Below are positions 16,899 through 25,729 of a stretch of 64,000 nucleotides of DNA, piece after piece; position 1 is the first letter of the stretch; each line of letters opens with the position of its first letter. The notes beneath the pieces were generated by a model. The model ran no database searches and was not told the DNA's origin. It saw nothing but the letters and a program-made list of their open reading frames with translations. Source of the stretch: Longimicrobiaceae bacterium. Its GTDB lineage: Bacteria; Gemmatimonadota; Gemmatimonadetes; Longimicrobiales; Longimicrobiaceae. Location of the stretch: positions 124,001 through 188,000 of the forward strand of contig DASVBS010000031.1 in the NCBI GenBank assembly GCA_036375715.1, read 5' to 3'. The translations under genes and the position numbers were made by a program.

Positions 16899-18473
16899 AT
16901 GACAGCTCTGCGATCCAGCGTCTACGACACCATCGTCATCGGCAGCGGGTTCGGCGGCGCGATGGTGGCGTTGCCGCTGGTGGAATCGGGTCAGCGGGTG
17001 TTGATGCTGGAGCGCGGGGACTGGGTGCCCGAGGGACCGCAGCGGGCCGATCCGGTGCGCGGCTTCTTTCAGCTCACTCCGGCCTACACGCTCGAGACGG
17101 CGTACGAGGTACGTCAGCGAAAGCGACGGCACCACGAGGGGATCTGTGCATGCGTCGGTGGGCCGTCGGTGTTCTACGGCGGCGCGGCATTCCGCCTTCG
17201 CCGGGAGGATTTTCATCCGCCCGCGCAGATCGTGGGGAACTCGGGGGCAGAATGGCCGTTCAGCTACGACGATCTCGAGCCTCATTATGCCCGTGCCGAG
17301 ATGCTCCTGGGCGTAGCAGGCCGCGCGGGGGAGGATCCCACCGAGCCACCCCGAAGTGCGCCCTATCCGCGCTCGCCGGTGGCGCTGGCGCCGATCTCCC
17401 GCCGCATTGTGGAGGCAGCGCAGGAGATGGGGCTGCACCCCTTCCGCATCCCGCTGGCCTTCGACGAGCGGAGTGGTGCGTGCCTCTATTGCGACGGGTA
17501 CGCCTGCCACAGCGGCTCCAAGCACGACCTCGCCTCCCGCGTGATCCCGCGCCTGATCGAAGGCGGTCTGGAGCTGCGCCCGGCCACCGTCGCGATTCGG
17601 CTCGAGGCGCGAAGAGGGAGAGTGGTGGGGGTGGAGGTCTACGACCGAACCAAGCGGGAGAGGCGGGAGCTGCGTGCCGAGCGGGTCGTCCTGGCGGCGG
17701 GGGCGCTGGCTTCGCCGCACCTGCTTCTCGCCTCCGGCCTGGCTTCAGAGAATTCCGCCGGGGACGCGATAGGCAGGTACCTGATGCGGCACTGTAATGC
17801 CTTCGTTTACGCCTTCTTCCCGAAGGCGCCCAACCCGGAGGGTCTCCATCACAAGCAGGTTGCCATCAACGACTTCTACTTCGGTGACCCGGAGGGCGGG
17901 CCGGCCGACAAGCTCGGGAACATCCAGCAGGTGATGCATCCACAGCCGGGTGGGATTCTGCGGGGGCCGGCGCGCAGGCTGGCGAGGGCTGGCGGCCTCG
18001 GGCGCGCGCTCGAACGGGCGATGGCGAGGGCGATCGCCCCTGCATCCCTGCGGATGACCGGGCTCCAGGTCATCGCGGAGGACCAGCCGCGCTGGGAAAA
18101 CCGCATCGAGCTGGAGCGCGGCGGGGCGGATGCGGTGGGGCTGCCGCGCGCCCGTATCGCCCACGCCTACACGGAACGCGACCTCGCGGCGCGCGCGGCG
18201 CTGGTGCGCAGGGCAAAACAGATCCTCGGCCGCGTGCCGGGCGCTCACGTGGTGCATGTCCACGAGGTGGAAACCTTCTCGCACGCGGTGGGGACGGTGC
18301 GCGCCGGCCCCGATCCGCGTCGGGCTCCGCTGGACGAGTTCTGCCAGTTCCGCGGAATCGCGAATCTCTACGTGGTGGATGGCTCATTCATGCCGACCTC
18401 TGGCGGGGTGAACCCCAGCCTGACGATCGCGGCCAACGCGCTGCGCGTGGGCGAGCGGGTCGCGCGGAGCTGA
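16899..18473 (+). CDS. GMC-family FAD oxidoreductase
   Basis: The 524-residue enzyme begins with a dinucleotide-binding fold, IVIGSGFGGAMVALPL (GxGxxG, residues ~15-20). CVGGPSVFYGGAAFR matches the GMC glycine-rich FAD region. The C-terminus (YVVDGSFMPTSGGVNPSLTI) is the conserved FAD-closing segment, and HAVGTVRAG holds the likely catalytic His region. A short cluster CLYCDGYACHSG (~190-201) is unusual and could bind a metal. Family members oxidise alcohols or sugars using FAD. It leads a three-gene operon with a Gfo/Idh/MocA dehydrogenase (3-nt gap) and a membrane protein (4-nt overlap), pointing to sugar or glycoside oxidation. Confidence 0.87.
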   Translation: MTALRSSVYDTIVIGSGFGGAMVALPLVESGQRVLMLERGDWVPEGPQRADPVRGFFQLTPAYTLETAYEVRQRKRRHHEGICACVGGPSVFYGGAAFRLRREDFHPPAQIVGNSGAEWPFSYDDLEPHYARAEMLLGVAGRAGEDPTEPPRSAPYPRSPVALAPISRRIVEAAQEMGLHPFRIPLAFDERSGACLYCDGYACHSGSKHDLASRVIPRLIEGGLELRPATVAIRLEARRGRVVGVEVYDRTKRERRELRAERVVLAAGALASPHLLLASGLASENSAGDAIGRYLMRHCNAFVYAFFPKAPNPEGLHHKQVAINDFYFGDPEGGPADKLGNIQQVMHPQPGGILRGPARRLARAGGLGRALERAMARAIAPASLRMTGLQVIAEDQPRWENRIELERGGADAVGLPRARIAHAYTERDLAARAALVRRAKQILGRVPGAHVVHVHEVETFSHAVGTVRAGPDPRRAPLDEFCQFRGIANLYVVDGSFMPTSGGVNPSLTIAANALRVGERVARS

Positions 18474-18476
18474 AGG

Positions 18477-19472
18477 ATGGAGCCCCAGCGGGACTCGATG
18501 GGCCTCGTCTTCCTCGGCTGTGGCTTCGCCACCCGCCTGCACAGCCGCACCCTGCGCCGCTTCCCGACAGTCCGGCGTTACTACGCCAGCCGCGACGTTC
18601 GCCGCGCGGAAGAGTTCAACCGACGGTTCCGCGGCGCGGGCGCGTTCGGCTCGTACCAGGCGGCCCTGCAGGATCCGCAGGTCGAGGTGGCGCTGGTGGC
18701 GACGCCGCCCGCGACTCACCTCGAGCTCACCTTGAGTGCCCTGGCGGCCGGCAAGCACGTGATCCTGGAGAAGCCGCCGCTGATGCATTCCGCGGATTTC
18801 GCCCCGCTGCAGGCGGCTGCAGAAGCCGCGAACCGGCAGGTGATGGTTGCCGAGAACTACTTCTACAAGCCGCTGGCGGAGCGCGTGCGGCGGGTAATTG
18901 CCGCAGGCGATATCGGCGAGCCGCGTATCCTCTCGGTGCGCGCGCTCAAGAAGCAGCGCACGGGGGACTGGCGCGACCTGGTGGAGCTGGCGGGGGGAGG
19001 CGCCCTCTTCGAGGGAGGGATCCACTGGGTCAACTTCATGGCAAATCTCGGACTCGAGGTGCGGCGGGTGCACGGATATCGACCCGGTCCGCAAGAGGGT
19101 CCGGAGCGGACCATGGTCGTGGTGTTCGAGTACGCGGGCGGAGCCGTGGGGACGCTGTACCATTCGTGGGAGATCGGCTCGCCGCTCCGGGGGCTGCGTT
19201 TGTCGGCCATCTTCGGCACCGAGGGCGCCCTGACTTTCGAGTCCAACGGGCTGGGGATGATGGTGCGAGGTCGTCGACGCCGCCTGGAGCTGCCGGACCC
19301 GCGGGACCTGCTCGGCTATCGAGCGATGTTCGAGGATTTCTTCGCGGCCTTGCGCGAGCGGCGCGCCCCGCGATTCACCCTGGCGATGGCGCGCCGAGAC
19401 CTCGAGCTGGTCGAGGAGGCATACGCCTCGCCTCTGCCACCCGGGCTGGACGGGATGGAGATGGAAGCGTGA
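18477..19472 (+). CDS. Gfo/Idh/MocA-family NAD(P) dehydrogenase
   Basis: This 331-residue protein has an N-terminal Rossmann fold (VFLGCGFATRLHSRTL; residues ~11-26), ALVATPPATH, and the family-defining Lys in VILEKPPLMH. YFYKP and GGGALFEGGIHWVNFM sit in the C-terminal alpha/beta domain, with the catalytic His region. Members oxidise or reduce sugar hydroxyls or epimerise via keto intermediates. It starts 3 nt after the GMC oxidoreductase stop, at ATG 18477; ATG 18498 is an alternative. Its stop overlaps the start of the membrane protein gene, so all three products are probably made together. Confidence 0.88.
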   Translation: MEPQRDSMGLVFLGCGFATRLHSRTLRRFPTVRRYYASRDVRRAEEFNRRFRGAGAFGSYQAALQDPQVEVALVATPPATHLELTLSALAAGKHVILEKPPLMHSADFAPLQAAAEAANRQVMVAENYFYKPLAERVRRVIAAGDIGEPRILSVRALKKQRTGDWRDLVELAGGGALFEGGIHWVNFMANLGLEVRRVHGYRPGPQEGPERTMVVVFEYAGGAVGTLYHSWEIGSPLRGLRLSAIFGTEGALTFESNGLGMMVRGRRRRLELPDPRDLLGYRAMFEDFFAALRERRAPRFTLAMARRDLELVEEAYASPLPPGLDGMEMEA

Positions 19473-20290
19473 ACGAGTTGACGGCGATGGTGATCGGGGC
19501 GGTGGCGGGGGCGCACGCCTCCACCTGGGGGATGTACAAGGACTCCATTCACGAGGGATTCACCTGGCCTAAGTATTCGCGGAGCATCATCGTGGGCGCG
19601 GTGGTCGCGTTGGTGCTGCACGCGGTGCTGCGGTTCCCGCTGGAGACCGCGGGAGACTGGGCGGTGTTCTTCGGCCTGGTGTACGCTGGCGAACGGCTGT
19701 TGCTGGAGCTGTGGAAGGGCTACATCCGCGAGGAAGATCAGTCCAAGTACTTCATCCCCATGCAGTTCGGGATTTTCGGCAAGCCCGTCGAGAACCGCGC
19801 TGCCCGATGGTCGGTGCTCTGCGGTGTGCTGATCGTGCTGGCGGCGAGCGTGTGGGGGGTCGAAACCCTGCAGCGCACCATGCCCGACCTGCCGCCCTGG
19901 CTCGTTCTGGTGACCATCGGTTCCTTCGGCGGGTGGCTGACCGCTTTCGGCGGCGCGTGGAAGGATGCGCCCGTGGAGGGCTTCGAGATCCTGAAGTTCT
20001 TCCGCAGCCCGCTGATCTCGCTCTTCTGGGCGGTGGTGATGGCCTTCTTCACCGACCGCTGGCTCTACATCGGGGTCGCCGGCGCTGGCTACAGCGTCGC
20101 CACGATCGAGACCTACAAGACCTTCTTCTTTCCGAGCAAGCCGCGCGGCAAGTTCGCCGGGAAGCCCATCACCCACCCTGAGATGCTGACCCGGCGCCAG
20201 TACTTCGTGCCGCTCTACGTGGCGATCTGGCTGGCCGTGCTGGGGAGCCTGGTGGCGGCCTTCGGGGAGGCGAGAGCGGGGTTGCTGTAA
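19469..20290 (+). CDS. multi-pass membrane protein of unknown function
   Basis: The 273-residue protein has about six hydrophobic helices (MVIGAVAGAHAST, IIVGAVVALVLHAVL, WAVFFGLVYAGERLLL, WSVLCGVLIVLAASVWG, WLVLVTIGSFGGWLTAF, YFVPLYVAIWLAVLGSLV). The polar motifs WGMYKDSIHEGF (~20-31) and WKDAPVEGF (~163-171) repeat a W-x-KD-x-EGF theme, suggesting internal duplication of a 3-helix unit. GTG 19469 overlaps the preceding stop (GTGA). I do not recognise the family. Its operon with two sugar-type oxidoreductases suggests transport of, or electron transfer for, their substrate. Confidence 0.75.
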   Translation: MNELTAMVIGAVAGAHASTWGMYKDSIHEGFTWPKYSRSIIVGAVVALVLHAVLRFPLETAGDWAVFFGLVYAGERLLLELWKGYIREEDQSKYFIPMQFGIFGKPVENRAARWSVLCGVLIVLAASVWGVETLQRTMPDLPPWLVLVTIGSFGGWLTAFGGAWKDAPVEGFEILKFFRSPLISLFWAVVMAFFTDRWLYIGVAGAGYSVATIETYKTFFFPSKPRGKFAGKPITHPEMLTRRQYFVPLYVAIWLAVLGSLVAAFGEARAGLL

Positions 20291-20301
20291 CGACGGCCGG
20301 C

Positions 20302-20320
20302 AGGGGCATCCGGGGCCCCT
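20302..20320. terminator. short hairpin between convergent genes
   Basis: AGGGGC and GCCCCT form a 6-bp stem with a 7-nt loop between the membrane protein gene and the convergent thyX. No T-run follows. A weak terminator candidate, supported mainly by position. Confidence 0.35.
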
Positions 20321-20324
20321 CCCG

Positions 20325-21107
20325 TCACACCTTGCTGTTTGGGGTCTCCACCACCTCCGTGCCGTCTTCCAGCTGGATGACGTTCAGGTCGCCGAAGATG
20401 TGCGGCGCTTCCTCACGCAGCAGGCCGAGCACGGCCACCGCGAGGCGGCGGATCTCCGCGTCCGCGCCGGCGCTCCCTCGCATCTCGATGAAGTGCCGCC
20501 ACGCCCGCGCGTTTCCGGTCACGACGATCTTGGTCTCCGCGGAGTTGGGGAGCACGGAGCGGGCGGCCTGCCGAGCGCGCTTCTTCCTCGAGGTGGCTGA
20601 GCCCTCCTGACCAACCTTCGCGGTCATCTCCGCGAGCAGGGCTCGGTAAGCCTCCAGCGAAGCCTCGCAGGCGCCCACCCATACCTCGTAGGCCTGGCTC
20701 CCCTCGGCGATTTCGGGCGGCAGCACGAAGCCGATTTCGGACTCGTCGACGTACCGCTGACTCAGCTGCGAAAAGGCGAACCCGGCCCGATGGCGCACCA
20801 GCTCGTGCGTCAGCGCACGGCTCACCCCCTCGATTAGCAGTGACCAGACGGCGTGCTCCAGCACGCTGCCGTGCTTCACCTGTAGGATGTTGGCGAGGTA
20901 CGATTCGTTCGTGGTGCGGCCCTGAATTGTCTTGTGGCCACCCTCCAGCCCCGCGTCGGCCCCGAAGGACAGATAACACAGTCGCCCGGCGAACTCCGCC
21001 AGTACCTGGCCAGGCACGTCGTTGTCGCTCTCCCAACGGATGTGCTCGGGATAGATGAACTGCTGACGTGCGATGACAGTGACTCGCGGACGACGGATGA
21101 TCTGCAC
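20325..21107 (-). CDS. thyX: flavin-dependent thymidylate synthase
   Basis: The 260-residue protein has the ThyX signature RHR-x7-S-QRY (RHRAGFAFSQLSQRY, ~105-119), where FAD and dUMP bind, preceded by SVLEHAVWSLLIEGVSRAL. ThyX makes dTMP from dUMP using methylene-tetrahydrofolate and NADPH, replacing ThyA. GTG 21107 is chosen because AGGAGG lies 4 nt upstream; the open frame continues to 21314 without family sequence. Residues ~165-185 (GSATSRKKRARQAARSVLP) include the Arg-rich substrate loop. It is divergent from the cobalamin-binding-like gene and stands alone. Confidence 0.94.
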   Translation of the reverse strand: MQIIRRPRVTVIARQQFIYPEHIRWESDNDVPGQVLAEFAGRLCYLSFGADAGLEGGHKTIQGRTTNESYLANILQVKHGSVLEHAVWSLLIEGVSRALTHELVRHRAGFAFSQLSQRYVDESEIGFVLPPEIAEGSQAYEVWVGACEASLEAYRALLAEMTAKVGQEGSATSRKKRARQAARSVLPNSAETKIVVTGNARAWRHFIEMRGSAGADAEIRRLAVAVLGLLREEAPHIFGDLNVIQLEDGTEVVETPNSKV

Positions 21108-21232
21108 GGTTCCTCCTGCGGTCGGTTGGAGTGGTCGCTCAAGGTAGCGCGGGTGTCGCGAGCACGCCAGAATGAAACCAGAGGCTTGAACGCCCCCGCG
21201 AATTGCCCTCGAGAGTCCCCTGCTGAGCCACC

Positions 21233-22147
21233 GTGCGTATCGTTTCGCTGCTGTCCAGCGCCACCGAGATCCTCCACCACCTCGGGCTGACCACCGACCT
21301 GGTGGGCATATCACACGAGTGCGATTACCCGCCCGAAGTCCTGGATCGGCCGAGGGTCAGCCGGGTACGCTTCGATCCCGCTGGTATGGACAGCGCGGAG
21401 ATCGACGCGGCGGTGAGGGGGTCAATGGAGCGCTACGGTAGCGTCTACGAGGTGGATGCCGGGATGCTCGGCTCGCTCCGTCCGGATCTGGTGCTGACGC
21501 AGGCGGTCTGCGAGGTGTGCGCGGTGCCCACCCCGTCGGTCCGCGAGGTCGCCGAGCGCCTTCCCCGTCCGCCGCGCATCCTCTCCCTGGACGCGCACAC
21601 GATCGAGGATATCGTTTCGTCGGTAGAGATCGTGGGCGTCGCTGCCGGTGCGGCGCGCGAAGGCGAGCAGAGTGCCGCCGCGCTGAGACGTCGCATCGAC
21701 GCAATCGCCTCCACGGTGGCCGGTTGTCCGCTTCCGAGGGTGCTTTTGCTCGAATGGCTCGATCCGCCATTCGTCCCCGGCCACTGGGTTCCCGAGATGG
21801 TATCGCTGGCCGGCGGCCGCTGCCTGGCCGGGGTCCCGGGCCAGCGTTCCGTCCAGGTGAGCTGGGACGATCTCCAGGGACTCGATCCGGACATCGTCCT
21901 GGTGGAACCCTGCGGCTACGGTCTCGAGCGTGCCGCGGCGGAAGCCGAGCGCTTCCAGGACCGCATCCGGCGGGTTGCACCGCGGGCGGTTGCAGAGGGC
22001 CGGATCTGGGCGCTCGACAGTGCACGTTTCAGTCGCTCCGGGCCGCGGGTCGCCGAGGGCGTAGAGGCGCTCGCTGCCATCCTTCATCCCGAAGTGTTTC
22101 CAGAAAGTCCCTCCGACAACACCGCGCATCGCTGCGCTAGAACGTAG
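21233..22147 (+). CDS. BtuF-like cobalamin-binding/periplasmic-binding fold protein
   Basis: The 304-residue protein starts MRIVSLLSSATEILHHLGLTT, the classic opening of BtuF/FhuD-type class III binding proteins. It continues with SHECDYPPEV, PDLVLTQAVCEVC, LEWLDPPFVPGHWVPEM and DPDIVLVEPCG. There is no signal peptide or lipobox, so it is probably cytoplasmic, as in a widespread subgroup annotated only as cobalamin-binding. No BtuCD transporter is adjacent. GTG start at 21233 without a strong ribosome-binding site; ligand uncertain. Confidence 0.8.
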   Translation: MRIVSLLSSATEILHHLGLTTDLVGISHECDYPPEVLDRPRVSRVRFDPAGMDSAEIDAAVRGSMERYGSVYEVDAGMLGSLRPDLVLTQAVCEVCAVPTPSVREVAERLPRPPRILSLDAHTIEDIVSSVEIVGVAAGAAREGEQSAAALRRRIDAIASTVAGCPLPRVLLLEWLDPPFVPGHWVPEMVSLAGGRCLAGVPGQRSVQVSWDDLQGLDPDIVLVEPCGYGLERAAAEAERFQDRIRRVAPRAVAEGRIWALDSARFSRSGPRVAEGVEALAAILHPEVFPESPSDNTAHRCART

Positions 22148-22205
22148 TGGGCGCGGGCTTTGCACCCTTGCTCCCGGACCTTCTCTCCACGCTCTCCAGA
22201 AGAAA

Positions 22206-22589
22206 ATGGCCGCGATTTCCACCCGCGCCCACGGCGCTCTCGATTATGTTCTTGCGATCGCGATCGGCACCTCCCCCTGGTGGGCTGGCTTTGCCGGCGC
22301 CAACCCGGAAAGCTGGATCGCGGTCGGCCTGGCGCTCGCCGTTGCACTCACCGCCCTCCTCACCGACCACGAGCTCGGTCTGCGCAGGTGGATCCAGATG
22401 CCGCTGCACCTCTGGATCGATGCGATCGTGGGAATCCTGCTCGCGGCGTCGCCCTGGGTGCTCAACTTCGACCAGCGCGTCTGGGCGCCGCATCTGGTGG
22501 CCGGTCTACTTCTTCTGATCCTCGCCGTGGCGAGCCATACCATTCCCGGTTACGAGCGGCGCCGGGCAGCGCGGGCGGGAGTGGATTGA
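22206..22589 (+). CDS. SPW-repeat membrane protein
   Basis: The 127-residue protein has four hydrophobic helices and two copies of the SPW motif, TSPWWAGF (~22-29) and ASPWVLNF (~82-89), each following a YVLAIAIG- or IVGILLA-type helix. This defines the SPW repeat family, of unknown function. Its stop overlaps the TTG start of the CorA-like gene, so the two are translationally coupled. Confidence 0.88.
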   Translation: MAAISTRAHGALDYVLAIAIGTSPWWAGFAGANPESWIAVGLALAVALTALLTDHELGLRRWIQMPLHLWIDAIVGILLAASPWVLNFDQRVWAPHLVAGLLLLILAVASHTIPGYERRRAARAGVD

Positions 22590-23596
22590 ACGGAACGCCC
22601 CCTGCCCCCGCAATCCGCTCGTTCGCCTGTCTCGATTCGGGGGTCCACTCGATCCCCGAGAGCGAGAGCGCCAGGCTGATTCGTGAGGGGATCCGGCAGG
22701 CTGACCCGAACGCGCAGACACCCGTGGTCTGGATGGACGTACTCAATCCGGGCCCGGCCCAGGCCGAATTCCTGCGCGACGAAATCGGCTTCCATCCTCT
22801 GGCGGTGGAGGATTGCGTGCGCGGCCGCCAGCGGCCGAAGGTCGACCGCTACAACAACTACCTCTTCATCGTGCTCTATGCCGCCGCGATCAACCCCACG
22901 CGCGATCGGATGGCGCTCAACGAGATCCACGTCTTCCTCGGCAACCGGTTCATGGTCACGGTGCACGACTATCGGGTCGAGGAGGTGGGCGAGATCATGG
23001 CGCGGTGGCGGTCCGCGCCCAAGGGCAGCATGCAGGTGGCGCAGCTCGCATACCTGCTCTTCGATGCGATCGTAGACGACTACTTCCCGGTGCTCGAGCA
23101 CTTTTCCGCGCGCGCCGAACGGCTCGAGGCGACCATCTTCGAGCAGGGGCGCAGCCCCTCGATGGCGGAGATCCTCATCCTGCGCCAGGAGCTGATCACC
23201 TTCCGCCGCATCGTCGCACCGCAACGAGAGGTGCTGAGCGCCCTGCTCCGGCGCGAGCTACCGGTATTGCGCCCGGAGATGGTGCCGTATTTCCAGGACA
23301 TCCACGACCACATCATCCGGGTCACCGAGGAGATCGACGCATTGCGGGAGCTCCTGTCGGCGCTGCTGGATGCACAGTTCTCGATGTCCGCGAATCGGCT
23401 GAACACCACCATGCGCACGATGACCGCCTGGTCGATCATCCTCATGTCCATGGCGTTGGTCGCGGGGATTTACGGGATGAATTTCGACTACATGCCGGAA
23501 CTACACTGGCGCGTGGGGTATTTCCTTTCGCTCCTGGTGATGGCGGCAATCGGCGCGGGGTTGCTCGCGTTTTTCCGCTCCAGACGGTGGTTGTAG
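22586..23596 (+). CDS. CorA-like divalent metal ion transporter
   Basis: The 336-residue protein has a large cytoplasmic domain followed by two C-terminal TM helices (~275-330). TM1 ends with the ion-selectivity signature YGMNFDYMPEL (GMN at ~297-299), diagnostic of CorA/MIT channels, which form pentamers carrying Mg2+, Co2+ or Ni2+. A long helix (~215-270) corresponds to the stalk. TTG 22586 overlaps the SPW gene stop (TTGA). The open frame further upstream is a shadow of the SPW gene. The conserved GMN makes channel function likely; ion preference is not readable. Confidence 0.93.
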   Translation: MNGTPPAPAIRSFACLDSGVHSIPESESARLIREGIRQADPNAQTPVVWMDVLNPGPAQAEFLRDEIGFHPLAVEDCVRGRQRPKVDRYNNYLFIVLYAAAINPTRDRMALNEIHVFLGNRFMVTVHDYRVEEVGEIMARWRSAPKGSMQVAQLAYLLFDAIVDDYFPVLEHFSARAERLEATIFEQGRSPSMAEILILRQELITFRRIVAPQREVLSALLRRELPVLRPEMVPYFQDIHDHIIRVTEEIDALRELLSALLDAQFSMSANRLNTTMRTMTAWSIILMSMALVAGIYGMNFDYMPELHWRVGYFLSLLVMAAIGAGLLAFFRSRRWL

Positions 23597-23737
23597 GGGA
23601 GATCGCGGCTGCCGGGCGCCCCGGATTCGAAGTTGAGTACGCTTGTTGCAGAGATTGCCCCTTCAGATAGGCGCTAAATCAAGTGAATTCAAGCATATGC
23701 GCTCGTGAGGAGCGTGTTGCAGAATCAGGAGGGGCGG

Positions 23738-24028
23738 ATGAATCGAATCGCCGGACTCGAAGGGAGCGCCCTCCCGCAGCCGAAGGGACCGTTTACGGAC
23801 GCCGAGGCGCTGGAGCTCCTGATGGCTTATCGTAAGGATCCGTCGGACGTGCCTTGCCCGCGGTGCGGTCCTGAACATATCGAGGTGCTCGCTTTCATCG
23901 AGCCCGAGATCGATCCGAACGGGTTCGCCTCGGTGACCGACCCGGAGGGCGACTACGCGGCCGCGCTCTATTGTCATAATTGCCAGCGCGCCATCGGGAT
24001 TCTGGCGGGGGCCCTCTACGGAGAGTGA
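23738..24028 (+). CDS. small zinc-ribbon-like protein
   Basis: The 96-residue protein contains CPRCG (~39-43) and a later CHNC (~79-82), a likely four-Cys zinc site, with acidic sequence between. ATG 23738 follows AGGAGGGG at optimal distance; the frame open to 23705 is extended without a ribosome-binding site. No named family recognised. It precedes the ferritin-like and DUF3618 genes in the same direction after a 161-bp gap in which I see no gene. That gap is GC-rich and has no clear promoter. Confidence 0.7.
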   Translation: MNRIAGLEGSALPQPKGPFTDAEALELLMAYRKDPSDVPCPRCGPEHIEVLAFIEPEIDPNGFASVTDPEGDYAAALYCHNCQRAIGILAGALYGE

Positions 24029-24189
24029 CACCGCTCCGCGAATCGCCCCGCGAGGCGCGAGGAGGGGCGAGATGGTTGCTGCGGCCTCAACGACGCCGAT
24101 CGAGCCTTCGACAGCGATCCCGCTCCGGCGGAGGATGGCCGGGCGGGATCGTCATCGTGGCTGAATAGACCCGCAACCAGGAGGTTACC

Positions 24190-25038
24190 GTGGCGATCGA
24201 AATCGATCGTGCGGGCGCGACGGATGTCCCCACTGCCGAGATCGTCAAAGGTTTGAACGATCTCCTGCAGCTCGATCACGATGCCATCGGAGCCTACCGC
24301 ATCGCCATCGAGAAGCTGGAGAATCGCGACTGGGCGATGCAGATCTCGGGCTATCTCAACGATCACGAGCGGCACGTCCGGGAGCTCAACGACGCGATCG
24401 TCGAGCTGGGCGCGGAGCCGATGAACGAACCGCACGCGACGGGTCCGTTCAAGCAGGCTCTGCAGAGCCTCGGCGCCGTAGGCGGGGACAAGGGGCTGCT
24501 GATGGCGTGGCGTGCGAACGAGCTGCAGGTACGCGCAAAGTACGATCGGTACGCTTCGAAGGCCGTGTTCTGGCCGGATCGGATCAAAGCGCTTATCGAT
24601 CGAAATGCGCTCGATGAGGAACGCCACTATCGCTGGGTCGTGGGAGTCCTGGAGGAGATGGGCATGCGCTTCGGAGCTCCGGAGGAGGGGCTGGTGAATC
24701 GCCTGCGGGAGAACCTGCCGCGGGTGGAGGAAGTCCGCGACCGTGCCGGCGCGGTGCTGGTGGAGGCGCGCACGCGCGCCGCCGAGGGGTTGACCACGGC
24801 AGCTGAACGGCTCCAACAGGCCGCGTCCCGGCAGCAGGCAGAGGGCGGTCCGCGAGCGAGAGCCGCGGTGGCGGCGCAGCGGCTGGCGAGCGGCATGGAC
24901 GCCACGGCCGAGTTCCTCCGCTCTCCCGATCCGGACCGGCTGCGGAACGATTTCGAGAACAGGGTGCGGGAGAATCCTCTCCGCGCCGTCCTGATCACGG
25001 TGGCCGCCGGATTCCTGGTCGGTCGCATCCTTCGCTGA
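24190..25038 (+). CDS. ferritin-like DUF2383 protein with membrane-associated tail
   Basis: The 282-residue protein has an N-terminal four-helix ferritin-like domain (~15-155): LNDLLQLDHDAIGAYRIAIE and LNDHERHVRELNDAIVELG carry Glu/His positions typical of DUF2383/PA2169-type proteins. EERHYRW supplies a further Glu-x-x-His. Residues ~170-245 form an Ala/Arg/Glu-rich amphipathic helix, and the C-terminus (AVLITVAAGFLVGRIL) is a hydrophobic anchor. GTG 24190 is preceded by AGGAGG at 6 nt. It lies 9 nt before the DUF3618 gene, whose architecture is similar (helix plus anchor), so both probably act at the inner membrane under stress. Confidence 0.78.
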   Translation: MAIEIDRAGATDVPTAEIVKGLNDLLQLDHDAIGAYRIAIEKLENRDWAMQISGYLNDHERHVRELNDAIVELGAEPMNEPHATGPFKQALQSLGAVGGDKGLLMAWRANELQVRAKYDRYASKAVFWPDRIKALIDRNALDEERHYRWVVGVLEEMGMRFGAPEEGLVNRLRENLPRVEEVRDRAGAVLVEARTRAAEGLTTAAERLQQAASRQQAEGGPRARAAVAAQRLASGMDATAEFLRSPDPDRLRNDFENRVRENPLRAVLITVAAGFLVGRILR

Positions 25039-25047
25039 GGACGTGTC

Positions 25048-25728
25048 ATGGCTGACGAGCATCCCTTGACCCGCGTCGCGCCGACGGCCGTGGACGGGCC
25101 CCTGAGGCCCCGGCGAGAGCCCGAGTTCCCGGACGATCCGCGCGCGGCGCGCGCGGAGATCGAGGCGACCCGCGCCCGTATGTCGGATACGCTGGACGAG
25201 ATCGAAGAGGTGCTCCTGCGCAAGAAGGAGTCGATCCGTGAGAGGATGGATGTGCTGGCGCCGGTGCGGGCCGACCCGATCCGAACCATCGCGATGATCT
25301 TTGGCGCCGCCGTGCTGCTGGGCTTCCTCACGGCGGGTCGGAACGGTAAACGGCGGGCGGAGCGCGACAACCGGCCATCGTTGTCGGCAGGGGAGCCGCT
25401 CGAGGACCTCGAGGACGATGAGCAGGATGAGGAGGCCGAGCTCGCCTGGGAGCGTGCCGAGGAGTGGGAGGACCGCGCCCATCGGCTCCTCAGGATCGCC
25501 CGGGCCCAGGAGGCCGAGCTGGAGATCCACCGCAATCGCGGCAATGCCCTGCTCGAGGAGTTGCGGAGGCTCCGCCGGCGCGTAGCACGTGAGGAGGAGT
25601 ACGACGAAGACGACGAGGACGAGGATGAGCTCGAGCCGGGCTTCTTCGAGCGACTGCGGCAGTCGGCGGTGGACCGCCTGGCGGATCTCGTCGGCGAGAT
25701 CTCGCATCGGATGATGCGGGGAGGCTGA
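25048..25728 (+). CDS. DUF3618-containing membrane-anchored protein
   Basis: The 226-residue protein includes the DUF3618 core RAEIEATRARMSDTLDEIEE (~35-54), a hydrophobic segment (PIRTIAMIFGAAVLLGFL, ~77-94), and a long highly acidic helical region with runs of Glu/Asp (EEEYDEDDEDEDEL, ~183-196). DUF3618 proteins usually accompany YtjA/phage-holin-like envelope stress genes. Function unknown. It follows the ferritin-like gene by 9 nt and precedes SURF1 by 1 nt, forming an operon. Confidence 0.75.
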   Translation: MADEHPLTRVAPTAVDGPLRPRREPEFPDDPRAARAEIEATRARMSDTLDEIEEVLLRKKESIRERMDVLAPVRADPIRTIAMIFGAAVLLGFLTAGRNGKRRAERDNRPSLSAGEPLEDLEDDEQDEEAELAWERAEEWEDRAHRLLRIARAQEAELEIHRNRGNALLEELRRLRRRVAREEEYDEDDEDEDELEPGFFERLRQSAVDRLADLVGEISHRMMRGG

Positions 25729-25729
25729 G

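Noticed and set aside
16173-17720. 515-residue minus-strand open frame
   Set aside because: It is antisense to the GMC gene and overlaps the PilZ gene out of frame; no recognisable domains.
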